Part shown: positions 63,801 through 64,000 of the stretch, piece by piece
Position numbering within the stretch: position 1 is the stretch's first letter
Layout of the letters: each line of letters opens with the position of its first letter
Assembly: GCA_037074765.1 (NCBI GenBank)
Contig: JBAMDO010000066.1
Location: forward strand, 496,001-560,000
Origin: Mansonella perstans
Lineage: Eukaryota > Nematoda > Chromadorea > Rhabditida > Onchocercidae
DNA length: 64,000 nucleotides
Direction: 5' to 3'
Translations under genes and position numbers: made by a program
The notes under the pieces: generated by a model
Databases searched by the model: none
Told to the model about the DNA's origin: nothing
The model's input: the letters and a program-made list of their open reading frames with translations, nothing else

Positions 63801-64000
63801 TTAATTTACTAATCAATTAAGAGATAAAATTACGAAAAATGTATGAGAAACAAGTACAACAAAATCATACACATGAACTGATACAATTGATAGTGCAAGG
63901 ACTGATTTTTGTAAAATTATTACTAATCAATTCAGAACACTAATAATTAATTAATTCCATCAATTCCTTTTTAAAAAATTTCTAATTTGTCTTTGCTGTT
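57850..64000. other. AT-rich region to the right edge
   Basis: Starts with the 3' UTR of the IGFBP-domain gene (an AATAAA lies at 57928). No exon with splice support was found in the remaining 6 kb. Several 60-86 codon frames consist of A/T-rich codons and are judged chance. Purine-rich simple sequence lies near 62470-62560 and 62680-62760. Confidence 0.5.
62470..62760. repeat. Polypurine (GAAA)n-rich tracts
   Basis: Two stretches, 62470-62560 and 62680-62760, are almost purely A and G on the plus strand, including six GAAA units near 62680-62705. The pyrimidine-rich complement lacks any associated acceptor-linked exon. Confidence 0.85.

Noticed and set aside
1..64000. Bacterial endosymbiont or phage-derived insert
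   Set aside because: No stretch with long uninterrupted prokaryotic ORFs, ribosome-binding sites or higher G+C was seen.

Overview
This window is eukaryotic nuclear DNA, very AT-rich, with genes cut into short exons of mostly 70-350 bases. The 3' splice sites are mostly TTTTCAG or TTTNAG, and several genes have an acceptor-like AG just upstream of the start ATG with no upstream coding exon, as expected for spliced-leader trans-splicing. Together with the gene set this points to a nematode. The base composition and moderately long introns would suit a filarial/spirurid worm, but that last step is inference. I saw no rRNA, tRNA, CRISPR array, transposon ORF or bacterial (Wolbachia-like) insert.

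Layout. 346-4773 (-): large subunit of replication factor C (RFC1), running off the left edge at its 3' end. 4774-6999: region shared divergently with the next gene, holding three families of direct repeats, a heat-shock element and a TATA box. 7000-8433 (+): small heat-shock protein of 182 aa with an alpha-crystallin domain and a presequence-like N-terminus. 9837-14573 (-): 383-aa UBA-like/coiled-coil/RING protein, probably a ubiquitin ligase. 14574-27582: about 13 kb of AT-rich DNA with satellites and a few unproven coding-like patches. 27583-32350 (-): 461-aa protein of unknown function, possibly a beta-propeller. 32452-39083: intergenic. 39084-40511 (-): 368-aa DM9/DUF3421 protein. 40880-41599 (+): a possible 71-aa gene squeezed between its neighbours. 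41768-43947 (-): B-box-like zinc finger/coiled-coil protein. 43948-56630: mostly empty, with candidate minus-strand exons at 46.5-47.2 and 51.5 kb. 56868-57849 (+): 145-aa secreted protein with one 12-cysteine IGFBP-type domain. 57850-64000: no gene seen.

Exons were placed by translating both strands and requiring matching splice phases, which agreed across nearly all junctions of the named genes. Three places, one in RFC1 and two in the B-box gene, need one extra base in or next to a run of identical bases to keep the frame, so coding indels from homopolymer undercalling are likely in this assembly.

The genes do not form an operon or a common pathway (replication, stress, ubiquitin, lectin-like, secreted signalling). 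The most notable observations are an RFC1 that seems to lack its BRCT domain, a stress-promoter-driven small HSP with a mitochondrial-looking N-terminus, the single-domain IGFBP-like secreted protein, and a possible overlooked small gene at 40.9-41.6 kb. I found no convincing new multi-gene system.
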